The notes beneath the pieces are model-generated. The model ran no database searches and was not told the origin of the DNA. It worked only from the letters and a program-made list of their open reading frames with translations. Source: Pithys albifrons albifrons (lineage: Eukaryota > Chordata > Aves > Passeriformes > Thamnophilidae). From it: a stretch of DNA of 64,000 bases. The DNA is taken from the NCBI RefSeq assembly GCF_047495875.1, contig NC_092497.1:79679749-79743748 (forward strand). Direction: 5' to 3'. Of this stretch, positions 63,401-64,000 are shown piece after piece (positions within the stretch are counted from its first letter, which is position 1; every line of letters starts with the position of its first letter). The position numbers were made by a program, and so were the translations under genes.

Positions 63401-64000
63401 ACTATTACTACTTTCATAAGTAGCTCTTTGGCTACTTTAACTTCTTGAAACAATGAGTGTAAGGTACTACGAAAATGAAAAGTTTTATTCTAATATCATC
63501 ATTGCAATTTGTAAGATGCAACCTAATCCAGACTCAAGCTCTTTAAAATTTCCCTCTTTGCATTCGACACAATTCTTTATGTTGTTATGATACACAAAGA
63601 AATCTATTGCACTACAGAGAATATTGAGAGATGAAACCATCTGTAAAAGATTATTTAACTCTCAGAAGGAAACAAAATACAGAGGGAAGATACTTAAAAA
63701 AAATGGGGGTGGGGGGGATACACATGTGATGTTGCAGAAGGGAAATGTGCTAGAAAAAAAAAATAAAATGAGGGCCCTGGGACAATGACTGTTTGCATTT
63801 TCTAGTTTTTTGTATATAAGCATAATGTGTAGCCCACTTGGCATTTTTGATGAAACTCAATTGAAAATTGAAATATGTATACTTTCATGCTGTCATGAAC
63901 CCATAGCAATGCTATTGTGATAGATAATTAGTACTATGTTCTGGTAAGATGGCTATACATGGCCTGGTGCAGTAAACTCACAACTATGTCTTTAAAATAG
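54444..64000. other. Long non-coding interval to the window end
   Basis: AT-rich DNA with no repeat family, RNA gene or coding exon that I can recognise. Two consecutive plus-strand frames (60414-60695 and 60710-60946, 93 and 78 codons) show no known motif. A perfect hairpin lies at 62011-62040 and a G-rich GGGGGTGGGGGGG tract near 63704-63716. Confidence 0.5.
62011..62040. repeat. Perfect inverted repeat, 13-bp arms, 4-base loop
   Basis: TGTTATCAAATTT is followed by TAGT and then the exact reverse complement AAATTTGATAACA. It could form a cruciform or RNA hairpin. No gene adjoins it. Confidence 0.95.

Overview
The window looks like nuclear DNA from a bird, most probably a songbird. The evidence is several CR1 LINE copies ending in the ATTCTATGA-type tail, avian solo LTRs, and a SINE with a tRNA-Ile head and CR1 tail like the zebra finch TguSINE1. 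It contains no prokaryotic operons, CRISPR arrays or phage genes. The only protein-coding gene I can support is the 5' end of ERCC6L2, a SNF2-family helicase-like ATPase, on the minus strand at the left edge. From general knowledge this gene lies near PTCH1 on the avian Z chromosome, so the rest of the window is probably the gene-poor interval upstream of ERCC6L2. That placement is inference.

Layout. 1-2570 is the start of ERCC6L2 intron 2 and carries an old CR1. 2571-2995 is coding exon 2 (Tudor-like region, start of the helicase domain, Walker A motif). 2996-6254 is intron 1, with a young CR1. 6255-6276 is the 22-base coding part of exon 1, which fuses in frame to exon 2. About 6277-6665 is the 5' UTR and a GC-rich, TATA-less promoter with a five-unit 12-bp repeat, upstream ORFs, and YY1, ETS and TCGCGAGA-like sites. 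About 6661-7058 is a very GC-rich minisatellite that leaves long false reading frames open on both strands.

From 7.1 to 64 kb I see no supportable coding gene. The identifiable content is repeats: CR1 copies at about 7080-7545, 8245-9476, 12100-13352, 21365-22560, 28895-29104, 32127-32273 and 36255-37625; solo LTRs or LTR remnants at about 10690-11075, 16651-17437 (flanked by a 5-bp target duplication), 31004-31696 and 45153-45408; the tRNA-headed SINE at 50268-50420; and an unclassified repeat present twice (19680-20105 and 53206-53530), the second copy joined to 5S rRNA-like sequence. Microsatellites, small tandem duplications and one perfect 13-bp hairpin complete the list. The remaining AT-rich single-copy DNA could hold non-coding transcripts or enhancers, which cannot be recognised from one sequence.

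I found no convincing new protein system. The most notable structures are the promoter architecture of ERCC6L2 (minisatellite, repeat-encoded uORF, and a uORF that stops one base before the start codon), the inverted pair of near-identical CR1 copies around that promoter, and the 5S-headed repeat.
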